Source: an uncultured Clostridia bacterium (lineage in GTDB: Bacteria > Bacillota > Clostridia > Christensenellales > UBA1242). From it: a DNA stretch of 64,000 bases. Below, in pieces: positions 15,926 to 25,155 of this stretch. The stretch spans positions 1 to 64,000 of the forward strand of contig CAKVGK010000003.1 in assembly GCA_934747385.1 (NCBI GenBank), written 5' to 3'. The translations under genes were made by a program, and so were the position numbers. A model generated the notes under the pieces. It did not search any database. It was not told where the DNA came from and worked only from the letters and a program-made list of their open reading frames with translations. Within the stretch, counting starts at the first letter, position 1; each line of letters starts with the position of its first letter.

Positions 15926-18109
15926 ATGAAAGTTATTAAAAGAAATGGTCAAGAAGTAGTGTTCGACTCTAACAAAATTAGGGTTGCCGTTGGCAAGGCA
16001 AACAATTGCATGGAAGACCCAAATAAAATGCTTACTGAGGCTCAAATTGACAAAATTGTTAGTAGTGTGACACACGAATGTGAAGGTTTGGGTCGTGCTG
16101 TTGGCGTTGAGGAAATTCAAGACATGGTTGAGTTTGCCATCATGCGTGAAGGTAAATTTGATGTTGCAAAACATTATATAACATATCGTTATGACCGCCA
16201 ATTGGCACGTCAAAAGAACACGACTGACGATTCTGTTTTTGCACTTATAGACTGTCAAAATGAGGAAGTTAAGCAAGAAAACAGCAACAAAAATCCAACA
16301 GTAAACAGTGTTCAACGTGACTATATGGCGGGCGAAATGTCAAAAGACCTTACAAAAAGATTTTTGCTCCCTGAAGATATTTGGAAAGCACACGAAGAAG
16401 GGTTAATTCATTTTCATGATGCCGACTATTTTGCCCAACGCATGCACAATTGCGATTTGGTTAACTTAGAGGATATGCTTGAAAACGGTACTGTTATTTC
16501 CAACACTAAAATTGAACGTCCTCATTCGTTTTCAACGGCCTGCAACATTGCAACACAAATTGTAGCACAGGTTGCATCAAGTCAATATGGTGGTCAAAGC
16601 ATAAGTCTCACACACCTAGCACCTTTTGTTGAAGTTTCTCGCCAAAAGATCCGCAAGCAAGTTGAAGAAGAGCTTGCAGAAGCCTGCAATGGAAACGTTG
16701 ACTACGATTTGGTTCACAAAATCACTGAAAAACGCCTTCGTCAAGAAATCAATCGCGGCGTGCAGATACTACAATATCAAGTTATCACACTTATGACCAC
16801 CAATGGACAAGCACCTTTCATCACAGTGTTTATGTATTTGGGTGAAGCCAAAAACGAACGCGAACGTGAAGATTTGGCAATGATTATTGAAGAAGTGCTT
16901 GAACAACGTTATCAAGGCGTTAAAAATGAAAAAGGTGTGTGGGTCACACCTGCTTTCCCAAAACTTATATATGTTTTGGAAGAAAACAACATTCACCCTG
17001 AAAGCAAATATTACTATCTCACTGAACTTGCCGCTAAATGCACTGCAAAAAGGCTTGTTCCAGACTATATCAGCGAAAAGAAAATGCTGGAACTCAAAGT
17101 GGACAAAAATGGTAAAGGTCACTGCTACACTTGCATGGGCTGCCGCAGTTTCTTAACCCCATACATTGACGAAAACGGAAAACCTAAATATTATGGGCGT
17201 TTTAATCAAGGCGTAGTGACTGTCAATTTAATTGATATTGCGTTATCTAGTCACAAAGACATGAAAGAATTTTGGAAAATTTTTGACGAACGTATGGAAC
17301 TTTGCCACCGCGCTTTGCAATGCAGGCATGAACGTTTGACCGGAACTCTAAGCGACGCCGCACCAATTTTGTGGCAACACGGCGCATTGACAAGGCTTAA
17401 ACCTGGCGAAAAAATTGATAAATATTTGCACGGCGGTTATTCAACGCTCTCTCTTGGCTATGCTGGTCTTTGGGAAACCGTTATGTATTTGAATGGCAAA
17501 AAATTGACCGAACCAGAAGGCAAAGAACTTGGGCTTCAAATTATGCGCAAATTGAACGAATACACCAAAAAGTGGAAAGAAGCCGAGAATATTGACTACT
17601 CTCTTTATGGAACACCTCTTGAAAGCACCACCTACAAATTTGCAAAATGTTTGCAACGCAGGTTTGGCATCATTCCTGGTGTGACAGACAAAAACTATAT
17701 AACAAACAGTTACCATGTTCACGTTACAGAGCCTATTGACGCATTTAGCAAACTCGCTTTGGAAAGCGAATTCCAGGCTTTGAGCCCTGGTGGCGCAATC
17801 AGTTATGTTGAAGTGCCAAATATGCAAAATAACATTGAGGCAGTGCTTCAAGTTATGAAATTTATTTATGACAACATTATGTACGCAGAACTCAACACAA
17901 AATCCGACTATTGCCAAGTTTGCGGCTATGACGGCGAAATTCAAATTGAAGAAGACAAGGACGGAAAATTGATTTGGGTTTGCCCAAATTGCGGAAACAA
18001 AGACCAAACAAAAATGAATGTTGCAAGGCGCACTTGCGGTTATATTGGAAGCCAATTTTGGAACCAAGGCAGGACTCAAGAAATTCGTGACCGCGTGTTA
18101 CATTTATAA
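15926..18109 (+). CDS. nrdD: Anaerobic (class III) ribonucleoside-triphosphate reductase
   Basis: The 727-residue glycyl radical enzyme makes deoxyribonucleotides without oxygen. An ATP-cone allosteric domain opens the protein (MKVIKRNGQEVVFDSNKIRV). The catalytic barrel contains HFHDADYFAQRMHNCDLVNL and YTCMGCRSFLTP. The C-terminal zinc site uses CxxC pairs (CQVCG and CPNCG), and the radical Gly is G705 in RRTCGYIGS. Length is typical. GGGAGG lies upstream of the ATG. nrdG follows after about 120 bases. Divergent from the Crp/Fnr gene. Confidence 0.98.
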   Translation: MKVIKRNGQEVVFDSNKIRVAVGKANNCMEDPNKMLTEAQIDKIVSSVTHECEGLGRAVGVEEIQDMVEFAIMREGKFDVAKHYITYRYDRQLARQKNTTDDSVFALIDCQNEEVKQENSNKNPTVNSVQRDYMAGEMSKDLTKRFLLPEDIWKAHEEGLIHFHDADYFAQRMHNCDLVNLEDMLENGTVISNTKIERPHSFSTACNIATQIVAQVASSQYGGQSISLTHLAPFVEVSRQKIRKQVEEELAEACNGNVDYDLVHKITEKRLRQEINRGVQILQYQVITLMTTNGQAPFITVFMYLGEAKNEREREDLAMIIEEVLEQRYQGVKNEKGVWVTPAFPKLIYVLEENNIHPESKYYYLTELAAKCTAKRLVPDYISEKKMLELKVDKNGKGHCYTCMGCRSFLTPYIDENGKPKYYGRFNQGVVTVNLIDIALSSHKDMKEFWKIFDERMELCHRALQCRHERLTGTLSDAAPILWQHGALTRLKPGEKIDKYLHGGYSTLSLGYAGLWETVMYLNGKKLTEPEGKELGLQIMRKLNEYTKKWKEAENIDYSLYGTPLESTTYKFAKCLQRRFGIIPGVTDKNYITNSYHVHVTEPIDAFSKLALESEFQALSPGGAISYVEVPNMQNNIEAVLQVMKFIYDNIMYAELNTKSDYCQVCGYDGEIQIEEDKDGKLIWVCPNCGNKDQTKMNVARRTCGYIGSQFWNQGRTQEIRDRVLHL

Positions 18110-18228
18110 AAAATAATAAAAATATTAAAAAATTGTTAAAAATTTAATTATAAACACAAAAAATATTGATTTTATTATAATTTTTAAAAATAATTAAATT
18201 ATTTAATAGATTGGAATTTCTAAATTTT

Positions 18229-18798
18229 ATGAATTACTCAAACATTAAATTCAACGACATTGCAAACGGAGAAGGCGTAAGAACTTCTCTGTTTGTGAGT
18301 GGTTGCACTCACCATTGCAAAAATTGTTTCAACAAGGAAGCTTGGGATTTCAATTATGGCAAAATTTTTGATGAAAATGTGCAAAACAAAATTATTGAAA
18401 GTTTAAAACCAGACTATATAAATGGGCTAACTTTGTTGGGAGGCGAACCTATGGAACCAGCCAATCAAAAAGGACTGATTGATTTTGTTAAAAAGGTTAA
18501 AGCAACCTACCCAAACAAAACAATATGGTGTTATTCTGGCTACACATGGGAACAGTTGACCGCGCCTAGCAGAGCCTTCTGCCCTTGGACAAGGGAGTTG
18601 CTGAATCAAATTGACATTTTGGTTGATGGCGAATTTGTTGAAGAAAAGAAGGATATAACTTTAAGGTTTAAAGGTTCAAGCAATCAACGTATTATTGATG
18701 TGCAAAAATCGTTAAAAACAAATCAAATTGTTTTGAGCCCATTTAATGAAAAACGACTAAAAACTTTTAAAAAAGAAAACAATGAAATTGCAATTTAG
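18229..18798 (+). CDS. nrdG: Anaerobic ribonucleotide reductase activating protein
   Basis: This radical SAM activase generates the glycyl radical on NrdD. C26-x3-C30-x2-C33 lies in SGCTHHCKNCFN, which is typical of NrdG, and LLGGEPMEPANQ is the glycine-rich motif. I chose the ATG at 18229 because MNYSNIKFNDIANGEGVR aligns with the usual NrdG start; a TTG at 18211 would add six unconserved residues. No strong Shine-Dalgarno is visible for either. The protein is then 189 residues, slightly longer than the usual 155-180. The 18110-18228 gap is AT-rich with no clear promoter, so it is probably co-transcribed with nrdD. Confidence 0.94.
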   Translation: MNYSNIKFNDIANGEGVRTSLFVSGCTHHCKNCFNKEAWDFNYGKIFDENVQNKIIESLKPDYINGLTLLGGEPMEPANQKGLIDFVKKVKATYPNKTIWCYSGYTWEQLTAPSRAFCPWTRELLNQIDILVDGEFVEEKKDITLRFKGSSNQRIIDVQKSLKTNQIVLSPFNEKRLKTFKKENNEIAI

Positions 18799-18851
18799 TT
18801 TAAAAAAATTAAAAAACAATTATTTACAAAAATATATTTTTATTTCACTTA

Positions 18852-18878
18852 AAATTCACTGAAAAAGTGAATTTTTTT
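18852..18878 (+). terminator. Intrinsic terminator after nrdG
   Basis: AAATTCACT-GAAAA-AGTGAATTT is followed by a T-run. Confidence 0.88.
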
Positions 18879-19025
18879 ATTGTTATGAACAACAAACCAC
18901 ATTTATGAGCGTATGCGAAATAAATTGGTTTATTATTTTCCAAAAATTTAACATATTTTTATAATTATTTTGAATTTTTAGATAATTTATTTAATTTTTT
19001 ATTTTAATTAATTTTAGATTTAATA

Positions 19026-19054
19026 TTTACAAAAAGGGTGTTTTAATGTATAAT
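19026..19054 (+). promoter_or_regulatory. Predicted promoter of a 55-residue small gene
   Basis: TTTACA (19026-19031), 17 bases, TATAAT (19049-19054). The start point would fall about 20-25 bases before the ATG at 19083. Confidence 0.7.
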
Positions 19055-19082
19055 TATTTAAAGTGAATTTAAAGAAGGTTTT

Positions 19083-19250
19083 ATGGCTAAAGTTAAAATA
19101 TTAAAAAAATTACCAAAATCAAAAACAAAATACAGCAAGACTATTGGCAAAGTTGTGCCGCATGATAGGGCAAGTTCAAACTCTTTTGCGGATAAATATT
19201 TGCAGTTTTATGACGACATTAAAATCAACAGCAAGCGTAATGATTGGTAA
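19083..19250 (+). CDS. Small basic protein of 55 residues, unknown
   Basis: The frame encodes a Lys-rich start (MAKVKILKKLPKSKTKYSKT) and a mixed second half ending FYDDIKINSKRNDW. It has its own near-consensus promoter (19026-19054), a GAAGG site 5 bases before the ATG, and a strong terminator downstream, so it is probably a real gene unit. No family is recognised. A second small frame (19210-19308) overlaps its 3' end in the +1 frame. Confidence 0.6.
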   Translation: MAKVKILKKLPKSKTKYSKTIGKVVPHDRASSNSFADKYLQFYDDIKINSKRNDW

Positions 19251-19308
19251 AAATTTTACTCTGGCGAATTTAAGTGGAGATATTGAAGTTGTTGAAATTA
19301 TTGAATAA
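19210..19308 (+). CDS. Overlapping small frame, 32 residues, uncertain
   Basis: It starts at an ATG inside the preceding gene (or at a second ATG at 19240) and reads MTTLKSTASVMIGKNFTLAN then LSGDIEVVEIIE. It lies before the shared terminator. It could be a coupled second gene, a frameshifted extension of the first, or chance. No RBS is clear for either start. Confidence 0.3.
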   Translation: MTTLKSTASVMIGKNFTLANLSGDIEVVEIIE

Positions 19309-19356
19309 TTAATAAAAATGTTTAAAAAAACATATATATAATTTAATTTTTTACTT

Positions 19357-19394
19357 AAAAAACGGAAGTTTAAATTATTTGCTTCCGTTTTTTT
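19357..19394. terminator. Bidirectional intrinsic terminator
   Basis: AACGGAAG and CTTCCGTT pair around a 13-base AT loop, flanked by A- and T-runs. It separates the small plus-strand genes from the convergent lipoprotein gene. Confidence 0.85.
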
Positions 19395-19444
19395 ATTTAT
19401 AACTTGTCTAGTTTTGCACCAAATATTATTTAATCATAAATTGA

Positions 19445-20293
19445 TTATTTATTTAATTTTGGTTTTTGCTTTTTTTCAATAATCCAAGCAGCAAGCCACA
19501 ATCCACCACACAACACAATGGTTACAATAATGCAAATTAAAATGCAATTGCCAGAGTTGGCAATGTTGTAATAAATCATAATTGGTTTTTCAAGTTCGCC
19601 CTCATCAACTTTCCAAACATGATAATAATTTCCATTTTGTTGAGTCACATAATCCGCATCACTGTGCTCTCTTCGTAAATCTGTTTCATAAGTGAATGTT
19701 AAATTGGCTTTGTTGTTAGCAACAATTTCTGGGTGTAAAGCTGCCAATCTTGTTTTGACTTGACTATAAAGTGAAGTGTAATCTGCATACATTGTTAAGC
19801 CATAATAATAACATTTTGTGTAAAGAAAGTGCTTTTCAGTTTTGTATTTTGGCGACTGGTTTTGTGTTATGTTGTAATAATATCTATAAACATTTGCATT
19901 TTTAAACCTTATGCCAAACTCATAACTGGACGTGGAATTAGAATTGTCCACAATTGGTGTTATGCCATTTAAGCACGAAGACAGAAAATTCAGTTGTTCC
20001 TGATCAGTTGTTGAGAGCATGTCCACCTGCACCCTTGTGTTAAAATCATTGCATATGCTTTGGCAAGTTTGGGAGCCAATTGTTTTTACGTCTGTTTTGA
20101 AATTAAAAATGTCGTCTGTTGAATAGCCCTGTGAAATCAAATCGTTATCGTCAATTTGTACGCTTACAATTTCGTCCACACTGCCGTCCGCATTGATTTT
20201 TGTTGTTGAGTCCACAGACGAGCACGCAGAAAAACAAAACATTGCAACGAACAATGCCAAACACACAAAAGCACGCAAAATTTTATTTTTCAT
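19445..20293 (-). CDS. Lipoprotein with C-terminal membrane helix, unknown
   Basis: From the ATG at 20293 the protein is 282 residues with a lipoprotein signal peptide (MKNKILRAFVCLALFVAMFC then FSAC, the lipobox Cys). A longer frame upstream adds residues that do not look like a signal. The mature part has a STTKINADGSVDEIVSVQID segment resembling the N-terminus of Firmicutes LppM-like or adhesin-type lipoproteins. A transmembrane helix follows near the C-terminus (NCILICIIVTIVLCGGLWLA), then a Lys-rich tail. So the protein is probably anchored at both ends with its body outside. The function is unknown. Confidence 0.72.
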   Translation of the reverse strand: MKNKILRAFVCLALFVAMFCFSACSSVDSTTKINADGSVDEIVSVQIDDNDLISQGYSTDDIFNFKTDVKTIGSQTCQSICNDFNTRVQVDMLSTTDQEQLNFLSSCLNGITPIVDNSNSTSSYEFGIRFKNANVYRYYYNITQNQSPKYKTEKHFLYTKCYYYGLTMYADYTSLYSQVKTRLAALHPEIVANNKANLTFTYETDLRREHSDADYVTQQNGNYYHVWKVDEGELEKPIMIYYNIANSGNCILICIIVTIVLCGGLWLAAWIIEKKQKPKLNK

Positions 20294-20436
20294 ATGGTAT
20301 TTTATTCCTAAATTATTGATTACATACATTATACAAAAAAATGTCCTCAATTTCAAATAAAAAGAAGCTTAATTGTTCTTTGATTAAAATTAAGCCTCTT
20401 TTGTATATTTTTAATGAATTATTAAATCAAACAAGA

Positions 20437-22998
20437 TTAAATTAAATCATTGTCTTGGTTTTCATTAGCAACCTCAGTTGTGTTGCTGATTTCAATTTCT
20501 GTTGCTTCATTTTCGGCAGTTTCCAAATCATTTGGTTCAGAGGTCTCAGTTTCTTCATCTTCCGCTCTGTCAACAATGGCAACACTAACAACTGAATCGT
20601 TTGCGCTTACTTTCATAAGACGGACACCCATGCTTGTTCTGCCAACCAAATTGATTGAATCAGCATTTGTTCTTATCATAACACCATCGCCAGAAATTGC
20701 TAAAATGTCGTTATCTGCACAGACGTTTTTAAGTGCGACCACCTTACCTGTTTTTTCATTAAACACGCCTGCCTTAATGCCTTTACCGCGTCTGCCTTGC
20801 AAACGATAATCTTCTGGTTTGCTGCGTTTTGCATAGCCTTTTTCTGTAACTGTCAACACGTCAAGTGCTGAGTCAAGAACAATCATGTCCACAATGCTTT
20901 CACCTTCACCAATTTTCATTGACCTTACGCCCCTACCTGTACGCCCCATGCTGCGAACGCCAGTTTCACTAAAGCGCAAAGCTTTGCCATTATCTGCAAC
21001 CATTAACAATTCTTGCTTTGGCTCAACCAATTTGGCGCTAACCAGACTATCGCCCTCCATAAGTTTGATTGCGATTTTACCATTTTTGCGAACTTGAGCA
21101 AACTCGCTGCATTTTGTCTTTTTAATGTAACCATTTTTGGTTGCTATGAGCAAATTTTTGTTTTCGTCATAATCAAATTTTAAAATTGTGTTTATCTTTT
21201 CATCTGCTTCAAGTGGAAGCAAGTTGATAAGCGCACGACCTTTGTTCTGTCTGCCCGCTTCTGGAATCATATATGCTTTAAGAACATAAACTTTGCCTTT
21301 GTTGCTGAAGAACATAACATTGTCATGGCTGTTAAGCACAAACATATCTGTAACAAAATCTTCTTCCTTGGTTTTGTGAGCGTTTACGCCACGGCCGCCA
21401 CGGTGCTGAGATTTATATTCACTAACTGGCAAACGTTTAACATAGCCTTGATTTGTAAGTGACAAAACAACGTCGTGTTTTTCGATAAGGTCACCAATGT
21501 CAATGTCGCTGTAATCCATAACGATTTTTGTTTTTCTTGGTGTTGGATATTTATTTTTGATTTCTGTAAGTTCATCACGAATAATTTGGCTTACGCGTGC
21601 TGGATCTGCCAAAATTGCTTTAAGTTCCACAATGGTTTTTTCAAGTTCCACACATTCTGCTTTAAGTTTTTCAACTTCCAAGCCAGTGAGTCTGCTCAAT
21701 TTCATTTCAAGAATTGCGTTCGCTTGACGGTCAGTCAAACCAAAACGGTCTTGCAAACTGGTTGATGCTGCAACTTTGTCTGTGCTCTTTTTAATGATTG
21801 CAATAACTTCGTCAATATTGTTAACTGCAATAACCAAACCTTCCAAAATATGTGCACGCTCTTCTGCCTTTTTGAGGTCATATTGTGTGCGGCGAGTGAT
21901 AACTTCGCGTTGGAATTGAAGATAGTTAAACAAAACTTCTTGCAAATTGAGTATTTTTGGACGATTGTCAACAAGCGCAAGCATGATTATGCCGCTAGAA
22001 AGTTGCAATTGTGTTTGCTTGTAAAGCATGTTGAGCACAATTTGAGGTGTTGCGTCCTTTTTAAGTTCAATAACAATACGCATACCGTCACGACCGGATT
22101 CATCACGCAAGTCGCTTATGCCGTCTATCTTTTTATCTTTAACCAAATTGGCAATTTGTTGAATTAAACGTGCCTTGTTAACTTGATACGGAATGGCTGT
22201 TACAACAATGCGCCAACGTTTGCCGCTATCGTAACTTTCGATATCTGCTTTTGCACGCATAACAACGCCACCACGACCAGTGCGATATGCTTCTTTAATG
22301 GCATTGTTTGCTAAAATTTCGCCACCGGTTGGGAAGTCTGGTGCTGGAATAATTTCACACAATTCATCAATTGTGATATTTGGGTTGTCAATCATTGCAA
22401 TAACTGCGTCGATAACTTCGTTAAGGTTGTGTGGAGGAATGTTTGTTGCCATACCAACCGCAATACCGTCACTGCCATTAACCAACAAGTTTGGGAAACG
22501 GCTTGGCAAAACTCTTGGCTGCAAAGCAGTTCCATCAAAGTTTGGATAAAAGTCAACAGTGTCCTTATCAATATCGCGCAAAAGTTCGCTTGCAACCTTG
22601 CTTAAACGGGCTTCAGTGTAACGATAAGCAGCCGCGCCATCGCCGTCCACTGAACCAAAGTTTCCGTGCCCATCAATAAGTGGCTCATTGATTGTGAAGT
22701 CCTGTGCCAAACGGACAAGTGCATCATAAACTGAACTATCACCATGTGGGTGATATTTACCAAGCACGTCACCTACGATTTTGGCACATTTTCTAAATGG
22801 TTTGTCGCAAGTTAAACCAATCTCATTCATCGAGTACAAAATACGGCGATGAACAGGTTTAAGACCATCGCGCACGTCAGGAATTGCACGTGAAACATTA
22901 ACAGCCATTGCGTATGCAATGAACGACTCTTTCATTTCGTGTTCCACGTCAATATCAATGTATTTTGTATTGTCGATTTTTTCAAAAATTTCTGACAT
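20437..22998 (-). CDS. gyrA: DNA gyrase subunit A
   Basis: The 853-residue subunit cleaves and rejoins DNA. The catalytic Tyr is in AYRYTEARLS (Y127). The quinolone-determining region reads HPHGDSSVYD; the residues matching E. coli S83 and D87 are Ser and Asp, the sensitive type. The C-terminal beta-pinwheel begins with the gyrase-specific box QHRGGRG (a variant of QRRGGKG), which separates it from ParC. An acidic tail closes the protein. It follows gyrB by 22 bases, a shared operon. Confidence 0.98.
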   Translation of the reverse strand: MSEIFEKIDNTKYIDIDVEHEMKESFIAYAMAVNVSRAIPDVRDGLKPVHRRILYSMNEIGLTCDKPFRKCAKIVGDVLGKYHPHGDSSVYDALVRLAQDFTINEPLIDGHGNFGSVDGDGAAAYRYTEARLSKVASELLRDIDKDTVDFYPNFDGTALQPRVLPSRFPNLLVNGSDGIAVGMATNIPPHNLNEVIDAVIAMIDNPNITIDELCEIIPAPDFPTGGEILANNAIKEAYRTGRGGVVMRAKADIESYDSGKRWRIVVTAIPYQVNKARLIQQIANLVKDKKIDGISDLRDESGRDGMRIVIELKKDATPQIVLNMLYKQTQLQLSSGIIMLALVDNRPKILNLQEVLFNYLQFQREVITRRTQYDLKKAEERAHILEGLVIAVNNIDEVIAIIKKSTDKVAASTSLQDRFGLTDRQANAILEMKLSRLTGLEVEKLKAECVELEKTIVELKAILADPARVSQIIRDELTEIKNKYPTPRKTKIVMDYSDIDIGDLIEKHDVVLSLTNQGYVKRLPVSEYKSQHRGGRGVNAHKTKEEDFVTDMFVLNSHDNVMFFSNKGKVYVLKAYMIPEAGRQNKGRALINLLPLEADEKINTILKFDYDENKNLLIATKNGYIKKTKCSEFAQVRKNGKIAIKLMEGDSLVSAKLVEPKQELLMVADNGKALRFSETGVRSMGRTGRGVRSMKIGEGESIVDMIVLDSALDVLTVTEKGYAKRSKPEDYRLQGRRGKGIKAGVFNEKTGKVVALKNVCADNDILAISGDGVMIRTNADSINLVGRTSMGVRLMKVSANDSVVSVAIVDRAEDEETETSEPNDLETAENEATEIEISNTTEVANENQDNDLI

Positions 22999-23020
22999 AA
23001 TATTTTCCTTTTTTGCCTAA

Positions 23021-24979
23021 CTAAATATCCAAATCTTTAACCAATGTTGCGTGTTGTTCAATAAACTCACGTCTGCCGTCAACACGGTCACCCATAAGCA
23101 GGTCAAACACTTCGTTGCACGCCAAAGCGTCACTCATAACAACTTTTTTAAGAGTACGAGTTTTTGGGTTCATTGTTGTGTCCCAAAGTTGGTCTGTGTC
23201 CATTTCGCCAAGACCTTTGTAACGTTGAACTTCGTATCCCTTGTCACCACCAGCCAAAGCAGCTTCTTTTTCTTCTTCACTGAAATAGTAATTAATTTGT
23301 TTGCCGCGTTGCACACGATAAAGTGGTGGTTGCGCAACATAAATATGCCCTTCTTCAACAAGTGGACGCATATATCTAAAGAAGAATGTCAACATTAAAA
23401 TTTCAATATGGCTGCCGTCCACGTCGGCATCGGTCATGATGATGATTTTATCATAACGCAATTTTTTAGGGTCGCAATTTTCATAAATTCCGCACCCAAA
23501 AGCGGTTATCATAGATTTGATTTCTTCATTTTCAAGCGCACGAGTGAGCCTTGTTTTTTCAACATTCAAAATTTTACCACGCAATGGCAAAATTGCTTGA
23601 TAGTGTCTATCACGGCAGTTTTTTGCAGTACCGCCCGCAGAATCACCTTCGACGATAAAGATTTCACATTCACTGGCATTTTTGCTGCTGCAATCTGCCA
23701 ACTTGCCCGGAAGAGTTGAAACCTCCAAAGCGGATTTGCGCCTTGTGTCTTCACGTGCGTTGCGGGCTGCTTCCCTTGCGCGTTGAGAAAGCAAACATTT
23801 GTTGATAAGTTCTTTGCTTTCTTTTGGGTGTTCTTCCAAATAATCTTTGAATGTTTCTTCCATTGCCTTGCCAACAAATGTCCTAATTTCATCTGTGCCA
23901 AGTTTTGTTTTGGTTTGACCTTCAAATTGAGGTTCTTCAACCTTAACAGAGATAACTGCAACAATGCCTTCACGTGTGTCTTCGCCTGAAAGTTTTTGTT
24001 TTTCTTTAAGCATTTTGTTTTCAACTGCGTAGTCGTTGATAATCTTCATCAAACTGTTTTTAAAGCCGTCAACGTGTTTGCCGCCTTCTTCTGTGTTAAT
24101 GTTGTTGCAATAACTGTGAATGTTTTCGGTGTAGGTGTCGGTATATTGGAAACTGAATTCAATTTCGGTTGTTGCTGGTTGTGGTTGACCATTTTCATCT
24201 TTGCGTTTGTAATGATAAATTTTGTCAACATAAATAGGCTCTGGGAACACGCATTGCTTGTTTTCAGTGAGGTCTGCAACAAACTCTTGAATGCCGCCCA
24301 TAAATTGATACAAATTTTCTTGTTCCTTACCTTCGCGGTCATCTTTGATTGTTATGCGCAAGCCTTTGTTAAGGAATGCAATTTCACGCAAACGAGATTT
24401 AAGCAAATCATAGTTAAATTCGGTTACTGGGAAAATTTCATAGTCTGGTTTGAATGTGACCTTTGTGCCAGTTTTTGCTGGGTCAACATCTCCCACAATT
24501 GCAAGCCTATCGGTTGGAATACCACGATGATATTCTTGGGTGTAGTGATGCCCATTTTGGCAAATGTCCAAAAGCAGTGTTTCACTAAGCGCATTAACAA
24601 CTGAAAGACCAACGCCGTGCAAACCACCAGAAATTTTGTATCCACCACCGCCGAACTTGCCGCCTGCGTGCAACTTTGTCAAAACCAATTCAGCAGCAGA
24701 AATACCTTCCTTTGCGTGGATGCCAGTTGGAATGCCACGGCCGTTATCGGTTACACTAACTGAACCGTCTGGATTGATTTCCACATTAATTTCGTTGCAG
24801 TATCCTGCCAATGCTTCGTCGATAGAGTTATCAACAATTTCAGTTACCAAATGGTGAAGCCCGCGCTCATCAGTTGAGCCAATGTACATACCTGGGCGTT
24901 TGCGGACAGGTTCAAGCCCTTCCAACACTTGAATGGCAGAAGCGCCATAGTCAGCGGTAACTTTTAATTCGTCTTGCAT
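23021..24979 (-). CDS. gyrB: DNA gyrase subunit B
   Basis: The 652-residue ATPase subunit has the GHKL motifs EIVDNSIDEALAGYC, DNGRGIPTGI and GGGGYKISGGLHGVG. The TOPRIM domain motifs are EGDSAGG and DADVDGSHI, with PLRGKILNVEK between them. The C-terminal KGLGEMD is also conserved. Length is typical. ATG at 24979 has AAGGAG upstream. gyrA follows directly. A strong promoter with a palindrome over its -10 box lies at 25076-25104. Confidence 0.98.
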   Translation of the reverse strand: MQDELKVTADYGASAIQVLEGLEPVRKRPGMYIGSTDERGLHHLVTEIVDNSIDEALAGYCNEINVEINPDGSVSVTDNGRGIPTGIHAKEGISAAELVLTKLHAGGKFGGGGYKISGGLHGVGLSVVNALSETLLLDICQNGHHYTQEYHRGIPTDRLAIVGDVDPAKTGTKVTFKPDYEIFPVTEFNYDLLKSRLREIAFLNKGLRITIKDDREGKEQENLYQFMGGIQEFVADLTENKQCVFPEPIYVDKIYHYKRKDENGQPQPATTEIEFSFQYTDTYTENIHSYCNNINTEEGGKHVDGFKNSLMKIINDYAVENKMLKEKQKLSGEDTREGIVAVISVKVEEPQFEGQTKTKLGTDEIRTFVGKAMEETFKDYLEEHPKESKELINKCLLSQRAREAARNAREDTRRKSALEVSTLPGKLADCSSKNASECEIFIVEGDSAGGTAKNCRDRHYQAILPLRGKILNVEKTRLTRALENEEIKSMITAFGCGIYENCDPKKLRYDKIIIMTDADVDGSHIEILMLTFFFRYMRPLVEEGHIYVAQPPLYRVQRGKQINYYFSEEEKEAALAGGDKGYEVQRYKGLGEMDTDQLWDTTMNPKTRTLKKVVMSDALACNEVFDLLMGDRVDGRREFIEQHATLVKDLDI

Positions 24980-25071
24980 AAAATCTCCTTAATTGCGTGT
25001 TATTTACACAAAATAACATATAATTAAATATTTGCCAAATACAAGCAAAATCAAGCCCATAAAGCAAAAAT

Positions 25072-25104
25072 TTACATTATATAAATATAATGTAATTATA
25101 TCAA
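25072..25104 (-). promoter_or_regulatory. Promoter of gyrBA with overlapping perfect palindrome
   Basis: On the minus strand TTGATA (25104-25099) and TATAAT (25081-25076) are 17 bases apart. TTACATTATA-TAAA-TATAATGTAA (25072-25095) is a perfect 10-base inverted repeat that covers the -10 box and spacer. It may be a repressor site or only a DNA-geometry feature. Confidence 0.65.
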
Positions 25105-25127
25105 CAAAAAAGCAAAAAAGCAAGCAA

Positions 25128-25151
25128 AAAACCGCTAAATAAAGCGGTTTT
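25128..25151 (-). terminator. Intrinsic terminator after metG
   Basis: AAAACCGCT and AGCGGTTTT pair around a six-base loop. On the minus strand T-rich sequence follows, and the metG stop lies just upstream. Confidence 0.85.
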
Positions 25152-25155
25152 AAAA

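Noticed and set aside
17441..18079. 212-residue open frame opposite nrdD
   Set aside because: Antisense shadow of the nrdD C-terminus, which has clear zinc and radical motifs on the other strand.
20437..22998. Quinolone resistance in gyrA
   Set aside because: The residues at the positions of E. coli 83 and 87 are Ser and Asp, the sensitive type.
23996..24604. 202-residue open frame opposite gyrB
   Set aside because: Antisense shadow of gyrB; composition is Phe/Cys/Val-rich and it matches nothing.
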